Positions 45,571-59,039 are shown, counted from the stretch's first letter. The stretch is 64,000 nucleotides of DNA from Odobenus rosmarus divergens (GCF_000321225.1 NW_004450331.1:843154-907153); one strand, 5' to 3'. The notes: a model not told the origin generated them from the sequence alone. Program-made: numbers and translations.

Positions 45571-47280
45571 GCCTCCGCGGCAATCCGTCTCTGCTCCAGG
45601 AGATTTTTAGAGCTTGAAACTTCAGGGCTCGTTTTGTTTAGTTGTTGTAAAGGGGCGGGGTTCTGCTGCCTCCCAGAACGTTTGCTACAGGGTTCATTTT
45701 GCAAAACTAGCAACCCGGGTTTCTTTACCGAGGCCTTGAGGTTGGGGAGCTGAAAAATCCCCTCGAACTTGCGGCAGCCTTTGCTCTACCATTATACACG
45801 TAGGCCTACAGCCCCACTAGACAGAGAGTTCTAGAGGTTAGAAACGCTAATTAACAGATACTGGCTGAGTAGCTTCTATGCGTCAGACACTCACTGTGTG
45901 TTAGACCTGGGAACACGAGATTGAACAACAAAAAAACAGGTCCCTGCTCTGTTGGAGCTTATGGTCAGGGAGCCAGCCACCAGCAAGATGATATAAATGT
46001 AATAATGATGCAAGTAAGTGTAATAATAATGTAACAATTTGATTCATAATTTAACGATTCAAATACCATTAATGTGATGATAAGTTCAATTATAATGATG
46101 CAAATAAATGTAAATTTGGAGCCATGATAGATGGCACGAGGGAAAAGGTAAATGGTACTATGGTGGTTTAAAATAGACTTTTGGCACAGGTCAGGGACAA
46201 CTTTTTAAAAGTTCAGGTAGGAAGAGTGAAGAATCCAGTGGGTGGAGACTGTGGAAGGCTTGAAGTGGGTATTGGGGGAAGGGTGGTAGATGAAGTTGTC
46301 CTGAAATCAGAGCAAGTTTGCAGGGCAGTATGGAAAGCCTTTTAGCATTGTGGTCATGCGTTCAGAGTGGATCACTGAGTGCATGAGACCTTCTGCAGCC
46401 CTTCTTGGCTGCTTGGGATCTGACACTCATCTTTTTTTTGTTGAAGCAGTGAATGAAATTGGCCAAACATTTGCTCAAGCTTGAGGAGAGAACATCTGCA
46501 AACTGTCCTCCTTCCTACTTTCACTGGTTCAGCAGACATGTGTTATGTGCTCTCCATGTTCCAGACTGTGGGGGGAAGAAAGACCAATAAAACATAGTAT
46601 GATTTTTTTAAAATGTTTTCTCTTTATTGGGTAACAAACTATTCATTAGAGCCACTTTCATTTTTATTATGCTTTAGAGTTTTCCTTCATATATAGTATC
46701 TTCTTGAATCTTCCCCACATTCTTCCAGATTCTTATTATCCACATTTTTTAAATGTGGAGACAGAATCTAAGAAGATGCGTTAAGAGAAAAAGATCCCTG
46801 TCCCCCTGCTAGTAAATGACAACTGCAGACTGCCAAAGTGGAAAACATTCCTTATGCCTCCAAATTCAACACTGTCTCCATTCTTCTTTACCTTTTCCTT
46901 TTGGCTGCTAGGAAACTCAAGAGTGAAATTTGTTCCATTGGAACTTTTTTCTTTTTTGGTGTATTTGCTTTCCCATGAACCAGTGGTCTTGTTTTCACTT
47001 ATTTCCTTTCATTGTAGGATGCATCAAATCCCTTTTGCAAAAGGGAGTATAAATTTGAAATAGGTCAGATTTTGCAAAGCCCTTGCAGTAACCTAGTCCT
47101 TATTTGGAAACCTGAATGTAGCTGAGCCATCTTGCTTTAGAAATTTAGTACTAAGTCTTCAAACGCCAACGTGGAAACTTTCCTCCTTTGTCAGGCAAAG
47201 CCCATGCACTTGAATAGTACTTAGTAATTGATTCTATAGTGGTGTGTTTTGTTGTCAGATTTTGGTTCCATTCTGTCTAC
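45570..47280. other. Upstream of CDCA7L, old interspersed sequence
   Basis: About 45860-46340 resembles a widespread ancient repeat (cagacactcactgtgtgtta, ggtccctgctctgttggagctt) whose family I cannot name with certainty. No gene is seen. Confidence 0.4.
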
Positions 47281-47568
47281 ATTTGACCCTTGAACAACCT
47301 GGGGGTGAGGGTGGCCAAACCCCAGCACAGTCAAAAACCCATGCAGAACTTTTGACTCCCCCAACACTTATACACTAATAGCCTGTTAACACATATTTGC
47401 TATAGGTATTATATGCTGTATTCTTAGAATAAATTAAGCTAGAGAAAAGAAAATGTTAAGAAAATCATACGAAGAGAAAATACACTTACAGTGCTGTGCT
47501 GTATTTATCTAGAAAAATCCACGTGTAAGTATACCTGTAGTTCAAACCCATGCTGTTCGAGGGTCTGG
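47280..47568 (+). mobile_element. MER2 DNA transposon
   Basis: It starts atttgacccttgaacaacct, has aaattaagctagagaaaag and aatccacgtgtaagtatacc inside, and ends ttcgagggtctggg. Same family as the copy at 30577. Confidence 0.88.
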
Positions 47569-49007
47569 GATTCATGCCTTGTGAGCGTTGGGTTTCAGCA
47601 TGGCACTGTAAGAATGAGTGTCCCTTCCCAGAAGCAATAGCATACATACTGCAACGGAGGAAAATGAGATGTCATGTTTGCAAAATTTCTTTAAGAATCC
47701 ATCTAGAAATCTATGCCTGTTTTTTGGGTTTTTTTTTTTTGATGTATCAATGAGATTAAAAACTTGGTCCATAGTACCTTCGACAAGATAAGAAACTTGG
47801 GATTAAATGCCACCACACATGCCTCAAATGACATGAAAGAATTGCGATTGTTTACCAGCCCTGGCCCACAACTTTTTCCTCCGTAAAAGGAGTCCAAACA
47901 TTTCTCCTCTGCTCTGAAGTAGTAGCTCTGCTTTCCCCACAGAGCTCAGCCGTGGGCAAATCCTCAGTGCACCCTTTATAACAGAGAAGCATGCCAGTTT
48001 GGTATTCTGGACGCCCAGCAAAGAATCCACCTTTGGCAGAGGGCTGGAAGCAATGTGGGTAATATCTGAATACCGCTTAGCATTATATTTGATCGTGAAT
48101 AAGCGAAGTGACAGTCACACAAGATAACATCCCTACTTGTTCTCTATCTCGGTATCTTGAAACTCCCATCTCGTTGAGTTTAGATAACACCCCACCTAGA
48201 AGGGGAGACATCACTACATTTGAGACCTCAGAGATAACATTTCCAAGTTGTTGCAGAATAAAAGATCTAAAATCAAGTCTCTTAGAGCAAAGTCATCATC
48301 TAACAGTGACTGGGTGCCTATTTGGGAAGTTTTCTTTAATTACAAGCTGGTATTCTACCTGACTTGGCTTGCCAAGATACTGCTGTCACAGCCAATTTAA
48401 ATACGTTCTGATAATAACCACTTGAACGGCTATGGAGAACAAGACGTGAACGACCAATAACTGATGCCTTCATATATTGGGTGCAGAAGAGTACACATCA
48501 TGATGAAACTGTAATGCCCATGCATGGTTCCACCAAAGAGCCAAGAGTGGTAGTGGTATCGGTAACAGCAGCTAGCTAAATGAGCACTGGCTGGGCACCA
48601 AACCCTGTGCTGAGTTCATCTTTGCAAGCATTCTCTCATCTCATCTCTCAACTCTGACAGTGACCCATCTGCTACTCAAAAATAGTGCTGGGAAAATAAA
48701 TGAAAGAATATTTTCAAAGCATTTGAGATTTCTTAATAAACTCGAAACATGATTAATGCAATCCATATTTTGTAGGGTTTTTAGAAAATAATAGTCTTCA
48801 TAATTTAGTCTGTGAACCTAAAATGTAATTATAACTAGGCACTGACAATAAAGGGATGAAAATGAAAACTATTCAAAGCTCTTACCTTTCTAAGAACCTA
48901 ATGTATTATAAAAGGAAAGGGTAATAATGATCTATTTCGACAAAGGTACTGTGGTATGAGGTTTTTAAAGAACTAAGTTTTTTCACAATGAATTATATAT
49001 GAAGCCT
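47569..49007. other. Upstream intergenic stretch
   Basis: No repeat family or gene recognised in about 1.4 kb of mostly unique-looking sequence. Confidence 0.4.
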
Positions 49008-49198
49008 TTTTTTAATTAAAGATTTTATTTATTTATTTGAGACAGACAGAGAGCCAGGGAGAGAGGGAGACAGAATCTGAAGCAGATTCCATGCTGAGCA
49101 CAGAGCCTGACGCAGGGCTCAATCTCACCACTGTGAGATCAGGACTTGAGCCAAAACCCGAGTTGGCTATTAAACCTACTAAACCACCCAGGTGCCCC
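49008..49198 (-). mobile_element. SINEC on the - strand, older
   Basis: Poly-T with attaaagattttatttattt at left and ctaaaccacccaggtgcccc at right mark a reverse, diverged SINEC. Confidence 0.9.
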
Positions 49199-49227
49199 TA
49201 TGCAGCATTATTTTAAAGTAACCTATA

Positions 49228-49398
49228 GGGGCACCTGGGTGGCTCAGTTGTTAAGCATCTGCCTTCGGCTCAGGTCATGATCCCAGGGTCCTGGGATTGA
49301 GCCCCACATCAAGCTCCCTGCTCAGCGGGAAGTCTGCTTCTCCCTCTCTCGCTGTGTCTCTGTCAAATAAATAAATAAAATCTTTAAAGATAAAAAAA
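49228..49398 (+). mobile_element. SINEC
   Basis: Head ggggcacctgggtggctcag and tail aaataaataaataaaatctt. It lies 30 bp from the reverse copy at 49008, so the two form an imperfect inverted pair. Confidence 0.93.
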
Positions 49399-49682
49399 TG
49401 TAAAATTTCTCTAAATAGTTGGCGCTACGAATATTTTGTATTAATTCTACACATATATAACAACTTTCCAGACTTTGTAGAATTTCTGAAGTTATTACAG
49501 ATTTATTCTTTTTTTACTTGGAATAATCAAGTATTTATACTGGTAATAAGAGTAAATCATATTTGTGATAGAAAATCCACAGACTTGGGTGATTATGGGT
49601 TCATTTATTGTTCATTTATTCCCTTAAGCCTCCAGGTGATTTTATGAGCACGGGTGTTTGAAAACCATTGCCCTAGTCTAGC

Positions 49683-50082
49683 TCAGCGCTTTGCAAAGTA
49701 GGACCCTCAGCCCAGCAATATCAGCATCAGCTGATAAAAAAAAAAAAGTTCAGGGCGCCTGGGTGGCTCAGTCGTTAAGCGTCTGCCTTCGGCTCAGGTC
49801 ATGATCCCAGGGTCCTGGGATCAAGTCCCACATCGGGCTCCCTGCTCAGTGGGGGAACTGCTTCTCCCTCTCTCACTCCCCCTGCTTGTGTGCCTGCTCT
49901 TGCTGTATCTCTCTCTGTCAAATAAATAAATAAAATCTTAAAAAAAAAAAAAAGTTCAAATTCTTGGGTCCCACCCCAAACCTACTGAATTAGAAACTGT
50001 GGAAGGGAGCTTAGCAATCTGGGCTTTTTAATCACCATCCAGGCGATTCTGATTTTTGCTTAAATTTAAGAACCACTGTCGT
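49683..50082 (-). mobile_element. MER5A-type hAT element split by a SINE
   Basis: The left part (cagcgctttgcaaagtagga ... atcagcatcagctgat) and the right part (ggtcccaccccaaacctact ... cgattctgatttttgc ... agaaccactg) are consecutive pieces of reverse MER5A. The SINE at 49753-49954 separates them. Confidence 0.82.
49753..49954 (+). mobile_element. SINEC inserted in MER5A
   Basis: Full copy. An A-rich run plus agttca stands on both sides, consistent with a target duplication. Confidence 0.95.
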
Positions 50083-50084
50083 TG

Positions 50085-50180
50085 TCCTCCAAGGTCTACT
50101 GTTCACCAGCTGGGTGACCTTGGGACTAATCACTGAGCTTCATTTTTCTCATCTGAAAAATGGGAGACTGCATACCTGCG
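50085..50180 (+). mobile_element. MIR
   Basis: caccagctgggtgaccttgg followed by cttcatttttctcatctgaa and aaatggg is the core of MIR. Confidence 0.8.
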
Positions 50181-50287
50181 GAATCCCTGCCAACAGTATT
50201 CTACAAAGATGAACATGTCATATCAGATGTGATTGTATTTTGAGAAGGCTAGAGTGGTGGACACTTGTAAAGTATTAACAGTAATAA

Positions 50288-50480
50288 CCTTTCCATTTAT
50301 TGAACATTGACCACATTCCAGGAACTGCATACGCATTATTACATTCAGTCACCACCACTGACATGGGATGTACATAACAGAATCCTCATTTCTCAGATGA
50401 GGAAACTGATGTTCTGAGGGTTTAAGAAACTTGCTCATGGTGACCCAGCAGAGCCAAGAGAGAATCCAGATCGATCCTAC
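50288..50480 (-). mobile_element. MIR on the - strand
   Basis: ttccaggaactgcatacgc, then tttctcagatgaggaaactg and aagaaacttgctcatggtga, follow the reverse MIR consensus. Confidence 0.8.
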
Positions 50481-52244
50481 CACAAAGGGGTACTCTCAAT
50501 TTTTGCCTTGATTCAGGTAGCTTGAGGGTGGGGGCAGAAATTTAACCTTTAATTTAAAAAACAAGAATGAGGTTCTTTATGTACTATCATTCCAACCTAC
50601 ACTGTACTTAGAATTCGGGTATCTTCTCCTTCCTTGTTTCTGAAAGTAATGATTTCTCCATCTACAGGGCACCTTTAGCAGGTGTCTCTGCATTCTTTTC
50701 AAGAGTCTTCCCCCGACCACACATACCATCTCTCTTTTCCAAAATCTACACATTCTGGACTCTCATGTGGCTCAACTGTCCCAGATAAGACTGACTGTCA
50801 GCTGATAATCTGATCACCATGGCTTCTACAGCTTTTGGCTCTGACCTGCTTATCATGTCTGGATTTGTTTACAGCTTTTGAGTCCAGATGAGCTCCTGAC
50901 CTTGCTAACTGTATAGCCCAGTACCAGGAAATTTCTGGTAGCATAAAATTCAAGGTCTCATTTTAAGACTATGTAATGGAACCGATAACCGTAAATTCCA
51001 AGGTAGGCTCAGGAAATGGAATACAATAGGACTTGGGCACTTCTGACTGTTATTTCCAAAGCAAATCATATCTGTATATGAAATATGGACTCGAAGTCCC
51101 GCACTCGGAAAGCATGTTGAACATGGCTTGTTACAGAATGTCATTTTGCACACACAGCCCTACCACCCTCCGCTTACAAACAGGAGGTAGACTGTTTCAG
51201 ACACTGACCAAGTAAACTGAAATGTTGTTTCAGTCTTTTTGTTCTTTAATACCAGCTCCCCTGCCTCTTTCCTAGAATTGCTCCCACTCCATTTTTCCTC
51301 GCCACTTTCTTTCCAAACACTCTAAAACTGTCAAAGCATTTTATATCCCAGAGCTTGCAGTTCTCTACAGGGCCCAGGAAAAGCTGAAAGGATTTCTTAT
51401 GTAAAAAGTTTCTGCAAATTGTTTAGAAAAGCCAAGGTATGTGATGGCCCAGACAGAATCTATTATACTTGAAAATTGAAACATGCTTCTCAAAATAGGA
51501 AGGTAAGCAAAACAATCAAACAGAAACCAAGACAATAATAATAGTAATATATGGAGGTGTACTTTTTCAGAAACTGCTCATGTTCTATTGATGATTAGTG
51601 CCTCGGATAATAGTCATAGCCTAAAAAATATGCTCTGAGAGAAGGTAAAGCAGTGCCTATATTACAACCAAAAGGGAATTCACCCACAAGGTTGACAGAA
51701 AAAGCAAGGCAAGCAAACCATTTATTTGACTTCAAAAATGTAACATTTGCTTTCCGCTCTTCCTTTTAAAAAAAAAAAAGGCAAACTAAACTATTGAAAT
51801 AGATTAGGCAAAAGTCACACACTAAAATCAGCAGTTTCTGAAGTTTTTTAACTTCTGGGTAAAACTGTAACTGCTTAAAAGTGTTTAAGTATCTTTAATC
51901 CTCACGAAATCGTTTACCCGAAACCTTGGAGATGAGCAAAAGTGGTTGGGCTGACAGCTTCTGCTTCAGCATCTTGATCTCAATTCCCTCCAGCAATAGA
52001 ACTGCTGTGCAACCTCACTGTTTCACATTTCAGCGGGTATTTGATCCTCATTGTAGACCTCTATGCTTTAGAAGTTCCCCTGCATCCCTGAGAGCTGCAA
52101 ATAAAGACATAATTGTGGCCTTGTGGCTAATTGTGGTCTTGTGGCCAACAGCCCATCTTTAAGCAGACTGTTTCTTCATTTTTTAAAAAGTAGATTGTTT
52201 CTTTCTCCCCAGGGACCCACAAAGAGATGAAATACACCTCTAAA
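50481..52244. other. Upstream intergenic stretch
   Basis: About 1.8 kb without a repeat or gene that I recognise. Confidence 0.4.
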
Positions 52245-54560
52245 AGTGTCATTTTTAGTTGCAACTTTTTTTGAGATCATGGTAGATTCACAGGCAGTTA
52301 TAAGAAATAGGACAAAATTCTGTGTGTATTTTGCCCAGTTTTCCCTAATAGTGACATTTTGGGAAACTACAGTACAGTCTCATCCAGGATATTGACACTG
52401 ATACAATTTACCATTCCAATTTAGATATCCCCCATTTGACCTGCATGTGTGTGTGCATGTGTGTATCTAGTTCCATACAATTTTATCACATATGTAACTT
52501 TGTGCCTACACCTCAGCAGTCAAGATACTGAACATTCCAACCTCACAAGGATCCCTCCTGTTGCTCTTTTATAACAATGCCCACTTCCCTCCTATTCACC
52601 CAGTCCCCTCCTTAAATTAACCCCTGGTAACCAGAGGCGTGTTCTCCATTTATAACATTTTATAATTTCAAAAATGTGACGGGCACCTGGCTGGCTCAGT
52701 CAGTGGAGCGAGCAACTCTTGATCTTGGGGTTGTGTGAACCCCGTGTTGGGTGTGGAGCCTACTTTTTAAAAAATGTTATTATAACCTCTTAGAGAACAC
52801 TATGTGACTTTTTGGAATTGGCTTTTTAAACTCAGCATCATTCTCTGGACAGTCATCCAAATAGTTGTATTTATCAAATAGTTGTATCGCTTCTGTTTAT
52901 TGCTGCGCAGTAGCCCATGATATGTCTGTACCACAGGTTTTAACCATCACCTATGGGAGGACACGGATTGATTCCAGTTTGGGAGTGTTACAGATAAGGC
53001 TGCTATGAACGTTTGTGTGAAGACAGCCTTCATGTCTCTGGAATAAATGCCCAAGAGCACACCTGCTAGGTCATACGGTAGTTGTAAGTTAGTTCCAGAT
53101 GAAACTGCCGACTTTTCCCAGACTGTCTGTACCATTTCACATTCCCACCAGCAACTTGTGAGTGATCCAATCTCCTCTCCTGGATCCAGGATCCTGCTCC
53201 AGATGCATCTCTCCTGTATTCGGTGTTACTACTTTTTATTTTAACCATTCTGAGCGGTGTGTAGTGATAGCTCAGAGTGCTTTTAATTTGCATTTCCCTG
53301 ATGGCTAATAATGTAGAACATGTTTTCACGTGCTTATTTACCATCCGTATATCCTCTTTGATAAAATGTCTGTCTTTTTTCTTTTTGCCCATTTTCTAAT
53401 TGGGCTGTTTCTTTACTGTTGAATTTTGAGAATTCTTTTTAGGTTCTCCATAGGAGTCCTCTGTCAGATATGCGGTCTGCAAATATTTTCTGCCAGTGTG
53501 TAGTTTGTCCTTTCACCCTCTTCACGGGGAGGGGGTCTCACAGAGCAAAAGTTTTTAGTTTTGATGCAATTCATTTTGCCACTTTTTTTCCCCAGAAACA
53601 GTCATAATTTTACATTTTATATTTTAATTCTATGATCCATTTTGTGTTCCTTTTTTTAGAAGGTGTGAGATTTAGGTCAAGGTTCATATTTTCCCCCTAT
53701 ATCCAGTTGCTTTCAGCACCATTTGATGAAAAGGCTATCCCTTCTGCATTCAATAACTTGTTCACCTTTGTTGAAAGTCACCTGAGCATGTTTGTGTGGG
53801 TCTATGATTGGGTTCTCTATTCTGTTCCACTGATAGCTCTCAGCCAATATCATACCATCTTCATTACTGTAACTGGATAGTTAAGTATCAGATGGATTAA
53901 TTCTTCCCACTTTATTCATCTTGGTAAAGATTATTTTAGCTACTCTCAGGTCTGTGCTTTTCCATGTAAATTTAAGAATAAGCTTGCCTATAGCTACATA
54001 AAGATTGCTAGAATCTTAATAGGAAATGCATAAGCCTTTAGATTAATTGGGGGAGAACTGATGTCTTTACTATACTGATTCTTCCGATCCATGATCAAGT
54101 TATATGTCTCCATTATTTATGTCTCTTTTGATTTCTTCCATCAGCATTTTGTAATTTTCAGCATATAGATGCTATACATGTTTTTAAGTGCATGCCTAAG
54201 TATTCATTTTCTATGGAGCAACTGTAAATAGTATGTTTACAATGCTGTTGCAAATGGTTTTTAATTTCAGCTTCTATATGTTCACTGTTACTATACAGAA
54301 ATGTAGTCGATTTTTGTACATTGTTCATTTATCCTGTGACCCTGCTGAACTTGCTTATTACTCCTAGGAGGTTTGGGGAAATTCTCAGAGATTTCCTATA
54401 TAGACAACCATGTCACCTGCAAATAGGGACAGTTTTCTTGCCTTCTTTCTAAATGATATGCCTTCTATTTCTTTTTCTTGCCTTACTGCAGTGGCTAGAT
54501 CTCCCAGTATAATATTGAATACAAGTAAAAGAATCATTATAAATGTTTGGATTTTCTAAG
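52245..54560 (-). mobile_element. Old L1, - strand (3' UTR and ORF2)
   Basis: The L1 3' UTR (gagatcatggtagattcaca, cagtctcatccaggatattg on the + strand) leads into reversed ORF2; a - strand frame reads [20 protein letters not shown], the conserved ORF2 C-terminal region. It goes on to reverse transcriptase sequence near 54.3 kb. Frames are broken. A SINE lies inside at 52681. Confidence 0.88.
52681..52775 (+). mobile_element. SINEC, older short type, in L1
   Basis: gggcacctggctggctcagt with ctcttgatcttggggttgtg and gttgggtgtggagcctac then an A-rich tail. Confidence 0.88.
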
Positions 54561-54820
54561 TTTTTGTTGCTTTAGCTGTAGGTTCTGGCAAATAGCAAAA
54601 TTCCTCTGCAGCCCTTTCTTTGTACCCAATCCCTCTTCTTCATGACTAGAACATCTGGCCCATGCATATTATTCAAAATGTCAGATAGTAGTCAACAGAT
54701 GTGGTTGTTAAAAAAAAAAAGAGGAAAAGTTCAGCATTTCTGGTGGGGATTAATGATAAAGCACTTTATATGTTTTCACCATGGCAGCATCATGTGGAGC
54801 AGCTGCAAAATGATACATTT

Positions 54821-55206
54821 TTTGTTGGATGTGTCGGACTCGTCTCCCCCCCCATATTTATATGTTAAAGCCCTAACCTCCAAGGTGACTATATCTGAAG
54901 ATAAGGTCTTTAGCAGGTAATTAAGGTTGAATGAGGTCATAAGAGTGGGGCCCTAATCCCATAGGACTACGGGCTTTATAAAAAGAGGAAGACATCTTTT
55001 CCTCTCCTTCTCCCTGCTATGTGTGCGCACACGGGGGAAAAAGGCAACTGTCTACAAACCAGAAGGAGAGCTCTCACCAGACACTGAATCAGCTGGCGCT
55101 TTGATCTCATACTTCCCAACCTCTAAAATTCTGAGAAAATAAATTTCTGTTGCTTAAGCCACCCAGTCTATGGTATTTTGTTGTGGCAAGCCGAGCTACC
55201 TGATAC
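54821..55206 (+). mobile_element. MLT1-type solo LTR (ERVL-MaLR)
   Basis: It runs from tgttggatgtgtcggact through ggggccctaatcccat, ctcaccagacactgaatc and aataaatttctgttgct to agccacccagtctatggtat. This is the mammalian LTR MLT1 in full, without internal sequence. Confidence 0.85.
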
Positions 55207-56778
55207 TTCGGATTTGTGCCAGTGATACCCTGGCACAGAAGCCCCCAGCTACACTTGGCCAGCTCACACTACCATGAGAAAGCACTGGTTGTGCATCTTG
55301 TCCTAAGGACCAAGGGAAGAAAGAAAAGGAAGTGTGATTCACTTTTTACGCTAAGATCTCATTATCAGCAGCAGGAGAAATTGCTAGGATTTCCACAATG
55401 TTCCAGGACAAGTCAATGAAACTACCTCAATCAAGGAATGCTTCCCAATTTGGAAGCAGCATGAAGCCTAGACAGAAAGAGGTCCAGGCATACGTCAAGC
55501 CCAGGGATACCTAGAGTAGTGGCTCTCATGTTAGTATGCCCAAGAACTGCCTGAGATGCTTGTTCAAATTGCAGATATCTGTGCTACCCTTTAAGATGTG
55601 GATTCAGGTCCTCCAGATGTGTAGGTCCAGCATTAGGATGACCAACTATCCCAATTTGCCCGGAACTGTCCTGGTTTTACGAAAATCATGCTACTTGGGA
55701 AACCCCTCAGTTCTGGGTCTATCTGCTGGAATCTGCCCATTTAACAAGCATTCTAGTACATTTGTGTGTGGATAATCTTCAGACTGTATTTTGAGAAATG
55801 CCAACCTGGAGAGTTGATGTTAACTTACAATTCCTACCAGGGGGAAGGAAAAGATGAAATTAAGTATGCCTATGAAAAGAACCTGGTGGATTTTAAGTGT
55901 GGTCACTTTCAAGCCTAAATTGTGGATGGGAAGATGACAAGTTAAATATTTAAATACACAAAATCCATCAGACTTTAGCACCTAATATCCCCCTTCTCAC
56001 AGTGCTCCATTTGTCACATTCACGGTAACTTTCCCCTTTGAATCACTGTCTTGCTTTTCACCCTTACTCCTAGCATCATTCTTGTTGACTTTGACAACTA
56101 GGTGTCCTGCTTCTTGACTTCCTCACATTCTGTGTCAGTCAGAGTCCAGTCTGGAAACAAGAACCATGTCAGCTATTTGCACAGAGAGAATTTAATATGA
56201 AGACTTGTTAGCTAGGTATAAAATTCTTAACAAGATCACTGAAAGGGTTAAGTGGAGAACACTAAGGTACTGCTGCAGTAGGCAGCTACCATCCCTAGGG
56301 CTGGGTGGAGGGCAGGGAGGAGGCCAGGATTATCAAAAATCAGACACTAAGAAGAGGGCCCACAGAGCTGAAACATACACCTCTGAAGGGCAGTGTGCTC
56401 GGCTGGTGCTGGGGTCTCTGAGATGGGCTCCATAAAGCCGGGTCTGCAAGTGGTGGGAAAACACAAACTGGACTCCTTGGCTGCTATAGGGAGGAACTGC
56501 TGCCTGGGTGAAGAAACCCTGCTGGGTAACAGTGATAGAAATGGGAAACAGGAAGGAGCAAGCCCCTTCTTTCTCCTCCAGCCCCGCAGTCTCGCTCTGT
56601 ACTCCATCACCAGCAAAGTGTAACAGGGAGCCAACTGGCAAAGCACAAGTGAGCTGCAAAGTTCCAGCCCTAGTATCACAAGGGGAAGTATACAAGGTGA
56701 GTTTGGAGCAAAGAGACAAGGGCATAACAGTGGGTACATCTCTTGTGACATTTTCTCCCACCTCACCTTCATCAGTCT
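55207..56778. other. Upstream intergenic stretch with a MER5-like piece
   Basis: Two parts at about 55516-55620 and 55730-55800 look like one MER5-type element interrupted by about 100 bp. Otherwise no element or gene is recognised. Confidence 0.4.
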
Positions 56779-56952
56779 TTTTTTTTTTAAAGATTTTATT
56801 TATTTATTCATGAGAGACAGAGAGAAAGAGGCAGAGGGAGAAGTAGGCTCCCCACCAAGGAGGGAGCCCAATGCGGGACTCGATCCCAGGACCCGGGACC
56901 ACGACCCGAGCCGAAGGCAGACGCTCAACCGACTGAGCCACCCAGGCGCCCT
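56779..56952 (-). mobile_element. SINEC on the - strand, dog-like tail
   Basis: It contains the tail tttatttattcatgagagac, which in the sense direction gives the gtctctcatgaataaat ending typical of dog-type SINEC. Flanks accttcatcagtc and accttcgtcggtc are a slightly eroded duplication. Confidence 0.93.
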
Positions 56953-57899
56953 GACCTTCGTCGGTCTTTCCCATGATCATGCAGTTGAGCTTGTCACCAC
57001 CAGTATCTGTGTCACCTCTGAAATAATAACCTCCAGCATCTCACTCTCTGATGACTACTCCCATACCTAAGGTTTACCCGCTCTAATACTATTTCGGCAT
57101 CACTTTGACCTCATTAAAAGGTCCAATCCATTGATGCTCAACAGATAGTCACCATCCCTCTTTTTCTAACTATACGTGCCTCCTTACACAGCTTGGGTTC
57201 CATGTCATGATAGGCACGTCCTTACTGTTAACTCCCTGGATTTTCTCTCCTTGTGTCCAACTTGCCCATCAGAATGCCATCTCTAGTTAAGCCCAAATGA
57301 TCCAACCACTTTATGCCCGCAGCAAAGCAGCTGACCGTTGACTGCTCTCACTTTAACTCCATGATCATACATTTCAAACAGATCCTCAATATTCCTCAAC
57401 AATTTGACCGTATCTTCCTGGTGTGTTTACTTCCCTCCCTTCCCAGATACTATTTCACATTTTACAACTTCTCCTTCTCCTCTAGTCTCATTCACTCTAC
57501 CCCTCTCCCCATCACTGCCAGCTAATTATGGCAAAACAGAAACCTAGGCTCCCTCAGCTTCCTGTCACCAGATAGACCAAGCTAACTGTATCTGAGCCTA
57601 GACTTTCTGCTTTCCTTCTTGCAGAATGGGTGACGTGACTCTTTTTCTATGAAAGATCAGCCCCCCTGTTTGGGTCCTGGCTTTCATCTCCTCTCTTCTT
57701 CCCAAAGACTTCACTTCTCCAACTATCATCCCCTCACTTCCTGTGATGTTTCTCCCTCTCCATTGGATTATTCCCTATGGCCTATGAAAAGCCTCAAAAC
57801 TTGAAAGAAAGAAATAAAAAGTGGGGAGGAGAGACAAAGAAAAGAGAAAAAAAGAAAAAAACCTCCCTTGATTTCACAATCTCCTTTCAGCTGTTAATC

Positions 57900-58330
57900 C
57901 GTATCCGTCCTCCACTTGACAACAAAACATTCTGAAAGAGTTGCCTACGGTAGCTATCTTTATTTCCTTCTGTCCTGTTCTCTCAGAAACCAAATTAATT
58001 GGGCTTCAGTCGGCATTAACAAAGACATCCGTGTTGCCAATAACGATGGTCATTTCTCTTGTCTTTATCACTCATGACCGCTCAACGGCAATGGATTCAG
58101 CCGGCCACGAGACGTCTCTCAGTTTCTGAGACACCATGTCTTCTGGTTCCTCTATCCGACTGGCAACTCCTGCTCAGTCTCCTTTGCTGATACCCTCTTC
58201 TTCAGTTTCACGTGTAAATGTTGGAATGCCCAGAGCTAGATCCTGGGACCACTTCCCTATCTATTTCAACTCTTTCTCTAATCAGTCTCATTCCATGACT
58301 CCTGATTTAAATATTCAGTGGTCTGTTTTT
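57900..58330 (+). mobile_element. CR1-clade LINE relic (L2 or L3), ORF2
   Basis: The frame reading NVGMPRARSWDHFPIYF recalls the reverse transcriptase block V-P-Q-G-S-V-L-G-P-L of CR1-type LINEs, and the DNA before it (ctgctcagtctcctttgctg) is common in mammalian L2 or L3 copies. It is very old and frame-broken; the left edge is uncertain and may reach 56,960. Confidence 0.55.
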
Positions 58331-58334
58331 TCAT

Positions 58335-58600
58335 CTCCAGTTGGATTTTTTTTCAAATTTCATTTTCCAATTGTTTGTTGCTAGTATATACAACTACAAT
58401 TGAATTTTATATATTGACTCTGTTTCCTGAGATCTTGCTAAATTCACTTATCCTAGGAATTTTTGTAAGATTCCATAGGATTTTCTATCAGGAAAATCAT
58501 GGCGTCTATAAATAACCACACATTTGTTCCTTTCTACCAATCTTTATGATGTACCTGACAAATAATAACAAATAGGAAACTGGCATAGCATTATTAATAA
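58335..58600 (-). mobile_element. L1 ORF2 fragment, - strand
   Basis: tatattgactctgtttcctg and aaattcacttatcctaggaa are reversed L1 reverse transcriptase landmarks. Confidence 0.7.
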
Positions 58601-58615
58601 AAGATAAAAAGCACT

Positions 58616-59024
58616 GTATTAGTCAGCTAGGGCTTCCATAACCAAATACCACAGACTGGGTGACTCAACAGATATTTATCTTCTCATAGTTCTGGAGATT
58701 ACAAGTTCAAAATCAAGTTTTTGGCAAGTTGGCTTTTTTCTGAGTCCTCTCTCTTTGGTTTGCAGATGGTTATCTTCCAGTGAGCCTTCACACGTCTTTC
58801 CTTTGTATATGTAAATGTCTGTGCCCTAATCTCTTCTTTTCATAAGGACACCTGCCATGTCAGATTAGGGCCCACCCACGTGACCTCATTTTACTTTAAT
58901 TACCTCTTTATAGGGCCTATCTCCAAATACAGTTACATTTTGAGGTACTTGGATGGGGTTAGGATTTTAATATATGAATTTTGGGGCCAGGGGGGGATGC
59001 TCAGAGTTCAGTCCATGACAAGCA
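58616..59024 (-). mobile_element. MLT1-type solo LTR on the - strand
   Basis: It runs from tgtattagtcagctagggct through ataccacagactgggtgact, tagttctggagattacaag and attagggcccacccacgtga to agttcagtccatgaca, the reverse of an MLT1 LTR. Confidence 0.85.
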
Positions 59025-59039
59025 CTTTAGGGATTAAGA

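Noticed and set aside
44666..45610. Open frame of 314 codons on the + strand, and one of 236 codons on the - strand at 44565-45275
   Set aside because: Both lie in the CpG island, where stop codons are rare. Their proteins are low-complexity Pro/Arg/Gly/Ala sequence without a domain, and they overlap the CDCA7L first exon.
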